NCBI GenBank assembly: GCA_022575985.1
Contig: JAKSXM010000272.1
Coordinates: forward strand, 3,162,001 to 3,226,000
Length of the DNA: 64,000 nt
DNA from: Anagrus nilaparvatae
Lineage: Eukaryota > Arthropoda > Insecta > Hymenoptera > Mymaridae
Direction: 5' to 3'
Below the pieces are notes generated by a model, which had not been told where the DNA came from, ran no database searches, and was given only the letters and a program-made list of their open reading frames with translations. This document shows, in pieces, positions 11,636-22,869 of the stretch. The first letter of the stretch is position 1. The number at the start of each line of letters is the position of its first letter. The position numbers and the translations under genes are program-made.

Positions 11636-14600
11636 TTATTGACAATTAGATTCAATCGGTAGTAAAACCAATTTAACGATAGGTCTTTTGTAAGAACTTT
11701 GAGCAGTTTTGACAGTTACGACTCTGACGACCCCATCTGGTCCTGGTTGAATTTGTGTAACACGTCCTAGAGGCCATCGAGCTGGAGATGAATTTTCACT
11801 TCTGATCAAGACCGTGGACCCAAGTTTGACATTTGGAGACGGTTTTAAACACTTTGAACGAAGCTGTATAGACTGAATATAATCCCTTTTCCAACTGGTC
11901 CAGAAATCATTTTGAAATTGATGTAGAAGCTTCGATCGCTTGAGAAGTCCAATTGCTTGATCAAATAAATATTTATCAGGCATTGTGACGATACTTTTAC
12001 CTAGTAAAAAATGAGATATGTAAAGTCGTTAGCATCATCGTTTATAGGACAGAGCGGTTGCGAATTAAGACAGGCTTCGACAGAATACAATAAAATACTC
12101 AGCTCTTCATAAGTCAACGTCATCTCTCCAATGACACGTTTCAGATGATATTTTGTTGAACGAACTGCAGATTCCCATAACCCACCGAAATGAGGGCTAG
12201 CAGGTGGGTTGAAATGCCATTGGACTTTTAGATAAGTCATCTGATGAATCAAATTTTTAGAAAAAGCAGACTTTTCAGAAAATAAACGACTGAGTTCAGA
12301 AGAAGCTCCAACGAAATTAGTACCACAATCAGAATAAATGTGATTACAATTACCCCTTTTTGATGTAAATCTGCTAAAGGCTAACATAAAATGAAGTGTA
12401 TCGTAACCAGAAACAGCCTCCAAATGAATAGCTTTAGTTATAAAACAAACGAATACCACAATGTATCCCATGTATGATTTGTGACCTCTTCCTGGAGTTG
12501 TTCTCATTAAAATGGGACCAGCGTAGTCCACGCCGACATGAGAAAAAGGAGGCGATGGATTAACTCTGCTGGCAGGAAGATCAGCCATTATTTGATTCAT
12601 GGGAGTAGCTCTATATCGAATGCACTTGATGCAATTTCTAATGAAAGCGCTGACAGTTCGGGTACCATTAATTATCCAGAATGACAATTTGATTAAAGAT
12701 AGAGTCGATTTTACACTTCCATGAAAGCTAATGCTGTGACGATCTTCGATTAAAGGTTGTGCAAAATGACTTTTTTGATGAACAATAATAGGATATTTTT
12801 GACCGAAACTTAAATCAGCATGCTTAACTCGACCATTAATGTGAATGCAATTAGTAAAATTATCGTAATAAATATTGAGATTACGAAGGGAACTACTTTG
12901 AGGCAACGATTCATTTTTTGAGAGAAGAAAGTGCTCTTTATAGAAAAAATGTATTTGAAAATGACGGGCCCAAAAAGTTTCATAATTAATTGTTTCGAAC
13001 GGAAATATATATTTTGGTAAAAATAATGGCGAGTTGAATTTTCGAGCTCTCAGATTATAAATGAATCTAAAACATAGCGAAGTTATTTTCGAAAGTTTTT
13101 GCAAGGAAGAATATTTATAGAGAAGATCCCAAGGATCGAAGCTTTTTGAAATGAGATGAGCAGTCTTTCTACGCTCAGGACAATCGTAATTACTAATTTG
13201 CTCATTAGAACAAGGATAAAGCTTTGAATTGTTTAAGAGAAAATCAGGACCGTACCACCAGAGATTTGATTGAGTTAATTCAGAAGTAGAGATACCTCTA
13301 GTAGCGAGATCAACAGTATTTATAGGACCATCAATGTGATGCCAAAAACTATTTGGAACTAACCTATGAATTTCTGTTATTCGATGAGATACAAAATCTA
13401 GCCATAGATGTAGAGGAGAGAGGATCCATGCTATCGCATTTCTTGAATCCGACCATATATGAATATTTAAATCTTTTAATTGAAAACATTCTACCACTCT
13501 AGAAGTTAGTTTGCTTGCTAAAAGAGCAGCACATAATTCTAAACGAGAAACTGATAAAGTTTTAAGAGGTGCAACCTTAGTTTTAGCGATAACAATATTC
13601 ATTAAGGAATGATTTTCTTGAAATATACGAAAATATACACAAGCAACCATAGATTTAATTGAAGCGTCTGCAAATGTATGAATTTCAAAACGAAAATTTG
13701 AGCTTAATTCAATCCATCGAGGGATTTTGAGAGTGTGAGAAGATTCGAGATCATTATGAGTTTTTGACCATTGGTCATGTAAATTTTGAGAGATAACTTC
13801 ATCCCACTCTAATTTTTCCTGCCATAGAACCTGCATAAAGATTTTGCTTTTTATTGTAACTGGAGAGAGTAAACCAAGTGGGTCATAAAGTTTAGCAATT
13901 TGAGACAATACAGAACGTTTAGTTAACGAAGACATTAAATCACTATATACATTAACATAAAATGTTTCATCGGTATCAACATTCCATTTCATACCAAGAA
14001 ATGAAACTACAGAATCTTCATGCTTATCTAACCAATCAGAATCAATGTGTTTTAGAAGATCTTTATTATTAGCAGCCCATTTTCTTAATAGAAATCCGCC
14101 TGACATGAGCAACTTGGTGAATTCTTTTGAGAGATCGACAGCTTCAGATATTGAATCTGCACCAAAATGAGCATCATCAACGTAAATATTGCTTTTTATT
14201 AATTTTGACGCAGATTTGTAATTTTCCAAATCAGACAATTGATGAAGGCAAGCGATTGCTTGATATGCAGAAGGTCCTAAACCATACGTGACAGTGGATA
14301 ATTCGTATGCAGAATAATTTTCATTGTTTTCACCCCAAATAATGCATTGGAATTTGCGATCATCAGGATGTATTAGAATTTTTCTGTACATTTTTTGGAT
14401 GTCAGCCTTAAAAGCATATTTGAAACAGCGCCATCGCATTAAGATGAATATGATGTCAGTTTGAAGAGTAAGACCTGAATGAAGAGTGTCATTTAATGAA
14501 ATGCTATTTCAAGCACGAGAAGAACCGTTGAAAACAACTCTAATTTTACCATGTTGCATGATGCCATGGTGTGGTATGAAAAAAAAGAAATGCTTAATTA

Positions 14601-14925
14601 GAAATTCTTCAGCAGACATATTTAATTTTCTCATGTGAGCTAAGTCTTCATATTCTTCCATGAAGTTTACATAATTTTTCTTGAAAGTTTGGTCTTTGGA
14701 AACCTTTTAAATCATTTTTAAAAATTGAGCTTTGGCAGTCTGAAGGAACCAGGAAAAGCAGGTTTCTCAATTTTGAAAGGAAATCTAACTATAAATCTAC
14801 CATTTTCGTCTCGTGAATGTGTTCCGAGAAAATGTTGATGACAGATACGATCATCTCGAGAAAATAAATCGATAGAATTTGGGGTAGGAATAGACTCTAG
14901 TTGCCAAAACCTTTGAATGTTATCA
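11636..14925 (-). pseudogene. pol: BEL-1 pol: reverse transcriptase, RNase H and integrase
   Basis: Reading leftward: the RT N-terminus shows THSRDENGRF and VVFNGSSRA (a TGA at 14509-14511 follows), then palm motif A (FKADIQKMYRKILIHPDD) and motif C (IYVDDAHFGA). RNase H shows TFADAS, RLELCAALL, WSDSRNAIAWI and VDLATRG. The integrase zinc site has H-x4-H and NCIKC, and the DDE core has VGVDYAGP, YSDCGTNFVGA and FGGLWESAV, so all three acidic residues remain. A C-terminal DUF5641-like piece (11636-11983) is out of frame by an indel near 12010, just before HFLLGKS. A further frameshift lies near 14710. The longest intact stretch is 12001-14439 (812 codons). Inactive as it stands. Confidence 0.92.
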
Positions 14926-15735
14926 TTTTAAAGTTTATTTTGAGCTGCGGTCATGGAAACATGTTGCGATGTTTTAGAAAGTAGGCTACCATTTTTTGAA
15001 GAGCATGTAATGATCCAACCTAAGAGAGTATTTTGAGCGACGGAATTTTCAGGACCCTTAGTTAAACCTTCTTGAATTATGAGACCATACACATCACCTC
15101 CTAAAATTAATTCAATTTCAGCATCAGAAGCGAAATGCGGATCTGCTAAGGGAAGACTTTCAAATATGGACCAATCACACAAAGATTTAGTAAACTTAGG
15201 TTTGTAAGAGGTTACCTTACGCAATACAAATGCTTCTACCTCGATTGAGCAGTCGTCAACAAGACTCGAACTAATTACCATCGTGACAGCTCCTCTGGTC
15301 ATTGAAACTGCATCTCCAACTCCAGTTACAGGAATCTTGTTGGAGTCCCTTTTAAGCTTCAAACGATGAACAAGGCTTTCAGCAATGAATGAGAATTTGG
15401 AACAAGGGTCGTTGAGAAGACGAGCATAAGCACGTTGACCTTGGCCAGAAGACACCGCAACTATTGCAGTCCCCAGTAATACAGATGAAAAAGTGGACAC
15501 GTGAGCAGCAGTCGCAAAAGAAACTACGGAATTGATTTTCTGAGATTGAGAAGTGTTGGAATTGCCTGCTGACTCAGATGATGTCTGATTGTTTGTAGAC
15601 TTACTGCACGAATCGTGTATGAGTGTGTGATGTTGAGATCGGCAGATAGTACAAGTTTTCTGGATTCTGCAATCCTTGGTTAGATGTTTCCCTAAACAAT
15701 TATGAAATAATTTAGAAGATTTTTGAAAGTTTTAT
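14926..15735 (-). pseudogene. BEL-1 gag zinc-knuckle tail and aspartic protease
   Basis: The frame runs from about 15735 through a damaged first zinc knuckle (HNCLGKHLTKDC, where the usual first Cys is missing), a second knuckle (CTICRSQHHTLIH) and a Ser/Asn-rich spacer. It then enters the BEL-type retroviral-like protease, with LLNDPCSKFSFI (catalytic Asp in D-P-C-S) and ELILGGDVYGLII. The TAA at 14926-14928 is an in-frame interruption, because the same frame continues with IQRFWQLESI of the RT region. Upstream gag is one frame off because of an indel near 15725. Confidence 0.88.
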
Positions 15736-16699
15736 TTTGAAAGTTGCGTGAACAGTTTGAAGATCGCTGCACAGAATCCAAAGTTCTTAGTCTGCGTTCC
15801 AAAAACTTCTGAAGTTGATCGAAGGTCGCAGGCTTGGCATCATCGCCAGTGGGATCTTCCCAGTCTCTTCTTGTGACGTTGTCTAGTCTGCTGACCGTCA
15901 TAGGAACCAGCAAGTAATCCCAATGAGCTACAGGTGCATCGAGCATTCGTAATGATTCCACGTTGCTGATGGTTTCGTTGATAAGTTTCCTAAGTTGAGC
16001 GTCTGATTCGATGGTCATAGGCTTTAAATTCAACAGATTGTTGACATGAGAGTAGATTATGATCTTGTCGTTGTTTTGACGATTGAGTAATTTTTGCCAA
16101 ATTTCTGTCTCAAACTCTCCTTCTGAAACTGATAAATTTTTAATCATAAGTAAGGGTTCATTTTTTAAAGAGTTTTTTAAGAAGGTTAACTTTTCCGCTG
16201 ATGAATAATTTGATTTAACTACTACTTTTTGAAATAAATCTCTGAATGGAACCCACTTTTTGAAATCGTCGTTGAAATTTGGTATAGGAATAGGTGGTAA
16301 TCTTCTATTTGAGATAACGACCGTTCTTGAATTTGAAGTAGAGTCAGAGTCATGAGAATTATCATTTAATTGAAATGAATTGAGCGAAGCATTTCTAGAG
16401 ATTCCATCTTTAAGTTCGAGAAATTGGCCCATAAGATTGTAATATAAATCTTCGACAGCGTCGAGCGAATATTAATCGAGAGAGAAATAAGGATGATCTT
16501 GATTGGCATCAGCTTTGTAATTTTTGATTTCAATGTCATTTTTTTTATAATCAGAAAAATAATTGTCAAGTTGTAACAATTTGGCTTGAATAGAACCAAT
16601 TGTTATGTTAGAATTTTTTTCAAAATTGGAAAAAATCTTTTTGAATTTGTCAAAGAGATTTGTTTGCCTTAGGACGGCATCAGAGAATAAAAAGGCCAT
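15692..16699 (-). pseudogene. gag: BEL-1 gag
   Basis: Starts at the ATG ending at 16699 (MAFLFSDAVLRQ). One in-frame TAA at 16472-16474 splits an otherwise continuous 336-codon frame; downstream residues YSLDAVEDLYYNL follow directly. The matrix/capsid-like region contains LPPIPIPNFNDD, the BEL/Pao gag signature (PPIPIP.F.GD type), followed by helical capsid sequence. The frame ends at 15692, where the zinc-knuckle sequence continues in another frame. The product would form the particle of the retrotransposon. Confidence 0.87.
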
Positions 16700-16763
16700 G
16701 TTAATGATTCAATTTGAACAATACCCATATAAAGTAATTTGAAGAAAACGGATATTTTTTTTT

Positions 16764-17055
16764 ACAACGTTTATTTACAAATTTTAATGTAAAAAATATT
16801 TTATTTTTTTTTTACAATGCTGATATTTAAATTATATTGTAAAAAATATTATTTTTACAAAACTTATATTCAAATTATATTGTAAAAAATATTTTTTATT
16901 TACTTTTTTTTACAATGCTTATATTAAAATCATGTTGTAAAAATATATTATTTATTATTTTTTTTACAACGTTTATATTCAAATCCTATTGCAAAAAAAA
17001 ATATTTTTTTTTTTACAATGTTTATACTCAAATCTTATTGTAAAAATATTTTCAT
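16764..17055. repeat. Tandem ~50-bp inverted-motif repeats in the BEL-1 leader
   Basis: About six units of the form ttttacaa(t/c)g-ttata-tcaaat-(c)ttattgtaaaa(at). Each unit is itself an inverted repeat (tttacaa / ttgtaaa) able to form a hairpin. The array lies between the PBS and gag, that is, in the RNA leader. Confidence 0.82.
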
Positions 17056-17425
17056 TTGAGAGATATAAAAAGATGAATCTTGAATAAGATGTCGTGTAAT
17101 ACGAATAAAAGCAATCAATGCAACGAGAAAATTGAAGAGATAAGAGATAAGATCAATATGATGATTTTTTAAGAAAAATGAGAAATTTTAAAGAAGAAAA
17201 ATTGTATTTGAATTTGATTGTACGTATTAAAAAAAGAATGATAAAAAATAATTATTCATTAATTATTTAATATGGTGAATAAAATGCGTGTATTAATGTT
17301 TATGAAATAAAATATTCATACATTACCACGTGAAAAGCAGACAGAAAAATGAATCACAAAAATACCAACACAGCTGTTGAATATAAACAAAGGCTGAGAA
17401 AAAACGGTGATGCCAGTGCAGGTGA

Positions 17426-17433
17426 TGACGTCA
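17426..17433. promoter_or_regulatory. TGACGTCA (CRE-like) in the BEL-1 leader
   Basis: A perfect CREB/ATF-type palindrome. A palindromic ccacgtgg E-box lies 60-70 bp to the right. BEL-2 has the same pair in its leader. Function is inferred from sequence only. Confidence 0.4.
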
Positions 17434-17722
17434 CAATGAAGAAGACGAAATCGTTCAAGGTGGATGCCTTCTTTTTACTTTATGAAAATGTTGACCACGT
17501 GGAATCTTGAATTTTTATTCTAACTTTCACTTCCTTTGATCTTGATTTTTTTGTATTTTGTGGTAATTAAAAATTTTGATAATGTTCACTTCTGCTAATC
17601 ACTGTTTTTTGTTTTGGGGTTTTTTATCTATATTTTATGTCGCACTTATACACACATCATTGAATTTTTTATTTAACTTTTATTTAAAAAGGATTTAACT
17701 AAGAAAAATGTCACTTTAATTC

Positions 17723-17740
17723 AACCACGCTCTGCTACCA
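17723..17740 (-). other. BEL-1 primer binding site
   Basis: Two bases inside the 5' LTR the minus strand reads tggtagcagagcgtggtt. It begins TGG (complement of a tRNA CCA end), as expected of a PBS. I do not assign the tRNA. Confidence 0.7.
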
Positions 17741-17742
17741 AG

Positions 17743-18220
17743 GTTTGGAATTTTAGAGTTTTATTGATCTTAATCATGAAGGATTTGAGTTTGATAAATA
17801 AGTAGGCAGTTTTTTGAAGTGCACTTTGATTTAATAAAACAATAATAATCGATTATATTTACACATATACACAAAATAAATAAAAAGATCTGGCAATGAT
17901 TGCTTAATTTAATTAAATTTACAAATATTTACAATAATAAAAACTGAGATGAATATAAGAAATTGACATTTATAATTTATTACGTAAACGTACTCTCTCG
18001 GCGCTCGAAGAGCAATGAAGCAAAAGAGAGCTAAAAAAGGCGACGAGAGCGCCGGCTGAAAATGATCAAGGCGAACAAGCATGTAAAAAGGCGCGCGCAG
18101 ACTTATTACATTTTGATTCGCTATAAAATATAAAACAGTTAGTACGTGAATTTAAATAATTATTAAACAAAATTTACAAACCTATAAAATAAATTAAAAT
18201 AACTATTTACAAAATTATTA
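17743..18220 (-). repeat. BEL-1 5' LTR
   Basis: About 478 bp, homologous to 11129-11597 with a handful of substitutions and an extra gtgcacttt. The LTR should contain the promoter; no TATA box can be singled out in such A+T-rich sequence. Confidence 0.93.
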
Positions 18221-19039
18221 AAATAATATAACAAAGCTGTATAAAACATATTCTTTAATTTTTTTTTGTATCTGTATATTAAACAAATTAGAGATATAAA
18301 AATTTAATTAAATGTTGAAAAAGTCTGCACTACTTTATAACTTTTTTCTTCGTTATTAAATTGCAAATTGTAATAAACAAATACAGAAACTTAAGACCCA
18401 AAAAAAAAAAATTTTAATATGATAATATACATCGAGTGGGTTCCTTTTAAATATAAAAGAATTGATTTTTTTGATTTTTTAAATGAATGAGAAGAATAAG
18501 GAAAAGAATATGAAGTAAATAACAAAGAAATTGTTCGCAATGGTTTGTCAAATCAAATTTACTTTTAGCTTGCATCGAACTCGTATTTAAAGAGATTCAT
18601 AGCATTAAAAAGTTTTAAATAATTATATAGGTATACAGTTGAATTTGTTTTACAAATGGGAAATTTTTTTAGCTTCCAGTATGTTGATGAACTTTTTTCT
18701 TTAGTTGGTTATCAGACAGTTTTTAATAATTATTATTATTATTAGTTAAATATAATTAAAATCATTTTTTTATTTATTTTGAAAAAATTTAACGCAGGCG
18801 TGGCCAATGCGCAATGTATTACAAATTTGTATATAAATAGCAATATTTGTACATAGTACATACAGAATTATTTGAATAAAAATAGTATAAAATATAAAAA
18901 ATAAAATAAAATAAAATTATCATATTTAATAACATTAAGATAAAATTTGATTTGTGATTTAAAATAACATTATTAAATGATGTATTACATAGTATTAGTA
19001 AAATTAAGAAAAAAAAAGTTCTATAAAATTTGATATTTT
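18221..19039. other. Non-coding A+T-rich stretch
   Basis: No gene recognised. The right part may be 3' untranslated sequence of the minus-strand non-LTR element that begins at 19040. Confidence 0.45.
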
Positions 19040-19490
19040 TGAAGTACTGGTGTTTTTTGTAAATGTAATATGTATTTCATTTTATGCATTTTAAATGTAT
19101 CTAAACAATGATATCTTTTCAATGTGAACGGAAGATTGTTCCACTCGGTTGTTGCAGATATAAAAAATGAACTCTTATAGAACTCAGTTCTGTATAAAGA
19201 AGGATGTGCAAAAGTTAATGGTAGGTATTCTGATAGTGAGCTATCAGGAAGATTGCGTTGAAAACACCTTATTGCTTTATCAGGAGGTCTAAATTGGATG
19301 CTAGAAATGGGGGTCTACCAGTAGATACTAAGCTATGCACTAATACCAGCTTATAGTATTTTCTACGTGAATTTACTGTTAACCAGTTTAATTCATTCCT
19401 CATGAGGTTATTGAGACACGTTCATATCTTCCAACACTAAAGATAAATCTTATAGTAAGCTTGAAAATTCTTTCAACCTTATCCATAGGT
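19040..19490 (-). pseudogene. Non-LTR RT, C-terminal end
   Basis: Frameshifted remnants of the C-terminal region typical of Jockey/CR1 RTs: IFKLTIRFIFSVGRYERVS, then in other frames RNELNWLTVNSRRKYYKLV, AHPSFYRTEFYKSSFFISA, TEWNNLPFTLKRY and LDTFKMHKMKY. The W-N-x-L-P signature followed by an F-K-x-x-L-type end is characteristic. No intact ORF remains. Confidence 0.8.
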
Positions 19491-19500
19491 GTGACATCTA

Positions 19501-20321
19501 CACTGGAAATGAATCGGTTGCGCGAGAGAACAAATCGTAGTCGTCGCGCGCCACTAATATTTGTTTTCTCGAGCAACAAATTTTGTCGTCTCAGACGCCG
19601 AAAATGTTTGCTCTCGAGGTTCAGCGCGCGCACCTGCCCCGAGTAATCATATACTGTACATATTTTATAAGCATGTGCTATATATATGTATATTATGTAG
19701 TTTGTGTGCTTTTAATAAAAAAATAAATTTAGTTGTGATTTAAAATAAATTAATTATGTGATAAATAGTTTTAAATATTAGTTTAAAAGAAGATTTAGAA
19801 ATGGAGAGTTTTTTTAAAAAGCATAATCAATACAAAGAATTTTATACGTGCATGAGTATGCAAATGTTTGTATTTTTAATTTTTAAATATAATTTTTAAT
19901 AATAAACATAATATAACGAATTTATTTTTTTTCACTTTATTTACATGAAAAATGAGAATTATACAAACATTTGCATACTCATGCACGTATAATTCTTTGT
20001 ATTGATTATTTTTAAAAAAACTCTCCATTTCTAAATCTTCTTTTAAACTAATATTTAAAATTATTTATCACATAATTAATTTATTTTAAATCACAAGTAA
20101 ATTTATTTTTTTATTAAAAGCACACAAACTACATAATATACATATAGCACATGCTTATAAAATATGTACAGTATATGATTACTCGGGGCAGGTGCGCACG
20201 CTGAACCTCGAGAGCAAACATTTTCGGCTGAGACGACAAAATTTGTTGCTCGAGAAAACAAATATTAGTGGCTCGCGACGACTACGATTTGCTCTCTCGC
20301 GCAACCGATTCATTCCCAGTG
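19501..20321. mobile_element. 821-bp TIR element (MITE-like), TA-flanked, inside the non-LTR RT
   Basis: Arms of ~380 bp begin CACTGGAAATGAATCGG and end with the complement ...CGATTCATTCCCAGTG. TA dinucleotides flank both ends (19499-19500 and 20322-20323), as expected of Tc1/mariner-type insertion. The spacer is only ~90 bp. No transposase. ORFs within the arms (such as 19461-19646 and 20192-20491) are artefacts of the G+C-rich terminal part. Confidence 0.9.
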
Positions 20322-20639
20322 TAAAGCATCATAGACTAGAAAGCAGTAATCAAAAAATGGAACAATTAAAGATGAAACTAATAATGTACGAAGGTTATAG
20401 GATAGTAGTCTCGATTTCAGACGTAACCTATATAACATATAATGTAAATTTTTGGATAATTTCATTATATTTAATGACTAATTTAATGTAGGTGTTAATA
20501 TCACACCTAAATTTAATACTGATAATGAATACGGTATAATCATATTCGAAACAGTTATTGAAGGAATACCAGTTTCATATAAATTATTTAAATAACTCAG
20601 TTGGAAAACAGTTCCAAAATTAATAGCTATTATTTTATT

Positions 20640-21400
20640 GGGATTTAATTTAAGATGATTTTGTGTGTCCAGTCTACAATTGAATTGACATCATTTTGCA
20701 TATTATTTATGGCAGTATTGTAAGAAGAAGCCTTCCACTGGATGAATATTTGCAAATCGTCAACAAACAGCTCATAGTGACAATGATTTATTCCTTTATA
20801 ATTCACTGAATATGTGTGTTCAGTAGGACAAACCAATGAACCCATATCCTGGAAATATTCCATCAGTGGTAGTCCTTTTATTTCGTCAGAAATATCGTAA
20901 TTAAAATCACCTAAAATGAGGATGTGAGAGTACTCTTTTACTGATAAGAAACCATCAAGCACTCCCCCAAAATCATCAAGGGTAGCACCACCTTGTCTAC
21001 GATAAACTTTTGAAAAAAGTAAGAAAGAGATATTCTTAATAAAAATTTCCAAAATAAGGAAATCTGGTTTATTAAAATCATCTCTAATAGAAGTATATAA
21101 TATTTTGTAATTTAATGAATTATGAAGGTAGGCAGCTACTCCATCATCACCTATGAGTTCACGTTTTCATCAGTAACTACTCGATCCGCTCTGATTAGAT
21201 TATAATTTTCTATTGTAAAAAGATCAGAATTATGATATGGTTTAATCCATGTTTCTGTAACAGCTATTAATAGTGGAGCAGTTTCAGCTGCTTCCGTAAT
21301 TAATGTGAAAAAATTATTATTATTTTTTAAAGAATTTATATTAATGAAAAAAATATTTAAATTAAAGTCATTTACCATCTTATTATTGCTGAATGGGGAT
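20640..21400 (-). pseudogene. Non-LTR endonuclease joined to an RT motif by deletion
   Basis: The endonuclease/exonuclease/phosphatase fold is recognisable: FFININSLKNN, AVTETWIKPYH (catalytic Glu), YNLIRADR, then after a frameshift near 21165 GDDGVAAYL, KVYRRQGGATLDDF and ILILGDFNYDIS (Asp-x-Asn). Immediately after a PTEHTYS motif the frame passes into ELFVDDLQIF, the RT catalytic F/YxDD loop, then SIVDWTHKI. The ~300 residues that normally separate endonuclease and RT palm are missing, so an internal deletion has fused them. Confidence 0.85.
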
Positions 21401-22860
21401 ATTGAGTTTTTTGCTAGAGTACTTTTACAAAGCTATAATGTTTATAGTAAATTTAGATCAAAATCATTAGAAATTAATACATGGGGTTCCCGATTTCTAC
21501 GGAAAAACACCTGACCTTCATTACAGAAAATTGATACATCTTTATTTTGTTTAAAAAATGTTATAAAATGAGTAAATATAAATGAGTGTAACGTTTATAT
21601 AATTCCGATGGTAAAAGATCATTGAGGTATAATATTTTATTTGGATCTTGTGGTATTATTGTAGTTGGAAAAAGATCAGCATATATTACACCGAACCAAA
21701 ACATCGACGAAAAACTCATTTAAAATTTACGGTTGACGCATGTACAGACATTTGAGTTTAACGCCGATATAAAATTTGTGTTTTCTTACACAAACAGCTG
21801 GTCATGAAGGAATCGTGGGTTTCCTTGTCTAGGTAAATTAGTATGTTATTTGTATGTCAGCTAGACTGGTCTATTGACAAAGTTTAGGACTAGCAATTTG
21901 ATGTATCAACGATCGAAACCTGGTGAATTTTTTTTTTTTTTTTTTAATATTATTTTTAAATTAATTAATCAAATAAAAAATTAAAAATGGATACTATATT
22001 TTTTATTGATATTCTTAAAATTAATTTAATTACTCTATAATTTAGCTAGACAAGAAAAACAATGATTTCTTTTACAACATAAAATATCTATCTCCAAATT
22101 TATGTGAATAATTACAAATATTATGAAATAATAATAATTTATAAATAAATATTATGAAGTAATAATTATTATGCACATAAAAGTAGCAAAAAAAATATTT
22201 TGGGAGGTAGATATTTTATGTTACTTAGGTTATGGTAAAAGGAATCATTATTTTTCTTGTCTTGCTAAATTATAGAGTAATCAATAATTAAATTAATATA
22301 AAAAATATAAATAAAAAATATAATATCCATTTTTAATATTTTATTTAATTAATTAAATAATTTAAAAAAAAAAAAAAAATCAGGATGCGATCGTTAATTT
22401 ATCATATTACGAGTCCTAAACTTTGTCAATAGACCAGTCTAGCTGACATACAAATAACATACTAATTTACCTAGACAAGAAAAACTACGATTCCTTCATG
22501 ATCAGCTGTTTGTGTCAGAAAACACAAATTCTATATCGGCGTTAAACTCAAATGTCTGTACATGCGTCGACCGTAAATTTTAAATGAGTTTTGTGCCGAT
22601 GCTTTGGTTCATTGTACCTTACCCCTACGCCTTTTGAATGCCATGATATATTTTCTGACTTGGAAGGACGATAACTTTATGACAAGTTTGTAACAGTCTT
22701 GATTTTTTTGAAAATTGTTCTTCATCTTTAATCCTCTAACTTCAGTTATATGATATGTTAGATGCTCTGGGGGTTGATTCTGTAAGCGTTTTGATGTATA
22801 TCGCATGATATGGGTACTTTATATCATAAATTTATTGTTAAAGCGCAATGCGCGGACTGA
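21400..22860 (-). pseudogene. Non-LTR ORF1, FP (Baculo_FP-like) domain, split by an insertion
   Basis: Right of the 21689-22614 insertion, residues IKLSSFQVRKYIMAFKRRRG match the RNA-binding-like region of insect ORF1 proteins. Left of it, LYLNDLLPSELY and (another frame) FCNEGQVFFRRNREP match the C-terminal FP motif (I-N-x-x-L-x-P ... V-W-x-R-x-G-x-V-x-x-R-K). The domain resembles the FP25K-like domain that many Jockey/CR1 ORF1 proteins carry. It is broken by frameshifts and stops as well as by the insertion. Confidence 0.72.
21689..22614. mobile_element. 926-bp TIR element, TA-flanked, inside ORF1
   Basis: A near-complete palindrome. The left end is caccgaaccaaaacatcg; the right end is the complement of caatgaaccaaagcatcgg; flanking TA lies at 21687-21688 and 22615-22616. 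Arms exceed 240 bp outside and continue as weaker pairing through the A+T-rich middle. No coding capacity. Its sequence is unrelated to the 19501-20321 element, so it is a separate non-autonomous family. Confidence 0.87.
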
Positions 22861-22869
22861 TGTTTTTAG

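Larger units (their letters stand above)
11129..18220 (-). mobile_element. BEL-1: full-length but decayed BEL/Pao LTR retrotransposon
   Basis: A ~7.1-kb element on the minus strand. LTRs lie at 11129-11597 and 17743-18220. A PBS-like site abuts the 5' LTR, and a single gag-pol reading order (gag, aspartic protease, RT, RNase H, integrase) fills the interior. It carries at least three nonsense codons and three frameshifts, so it cannot encode a full polyprotein. LTR differences, including a ~9-bp indel, show it is older than BEL-2. I could not identify a target duplication or a clear polypurine tract. Confidence 0.93.

Noticed and set aside
19400..20491. Arg-rich ORFs (19400-19743, 20192-20491) as genes
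   Set aside because: They fall in the G+C-rich ends of the 821-bp TIR element and occur on both arms.
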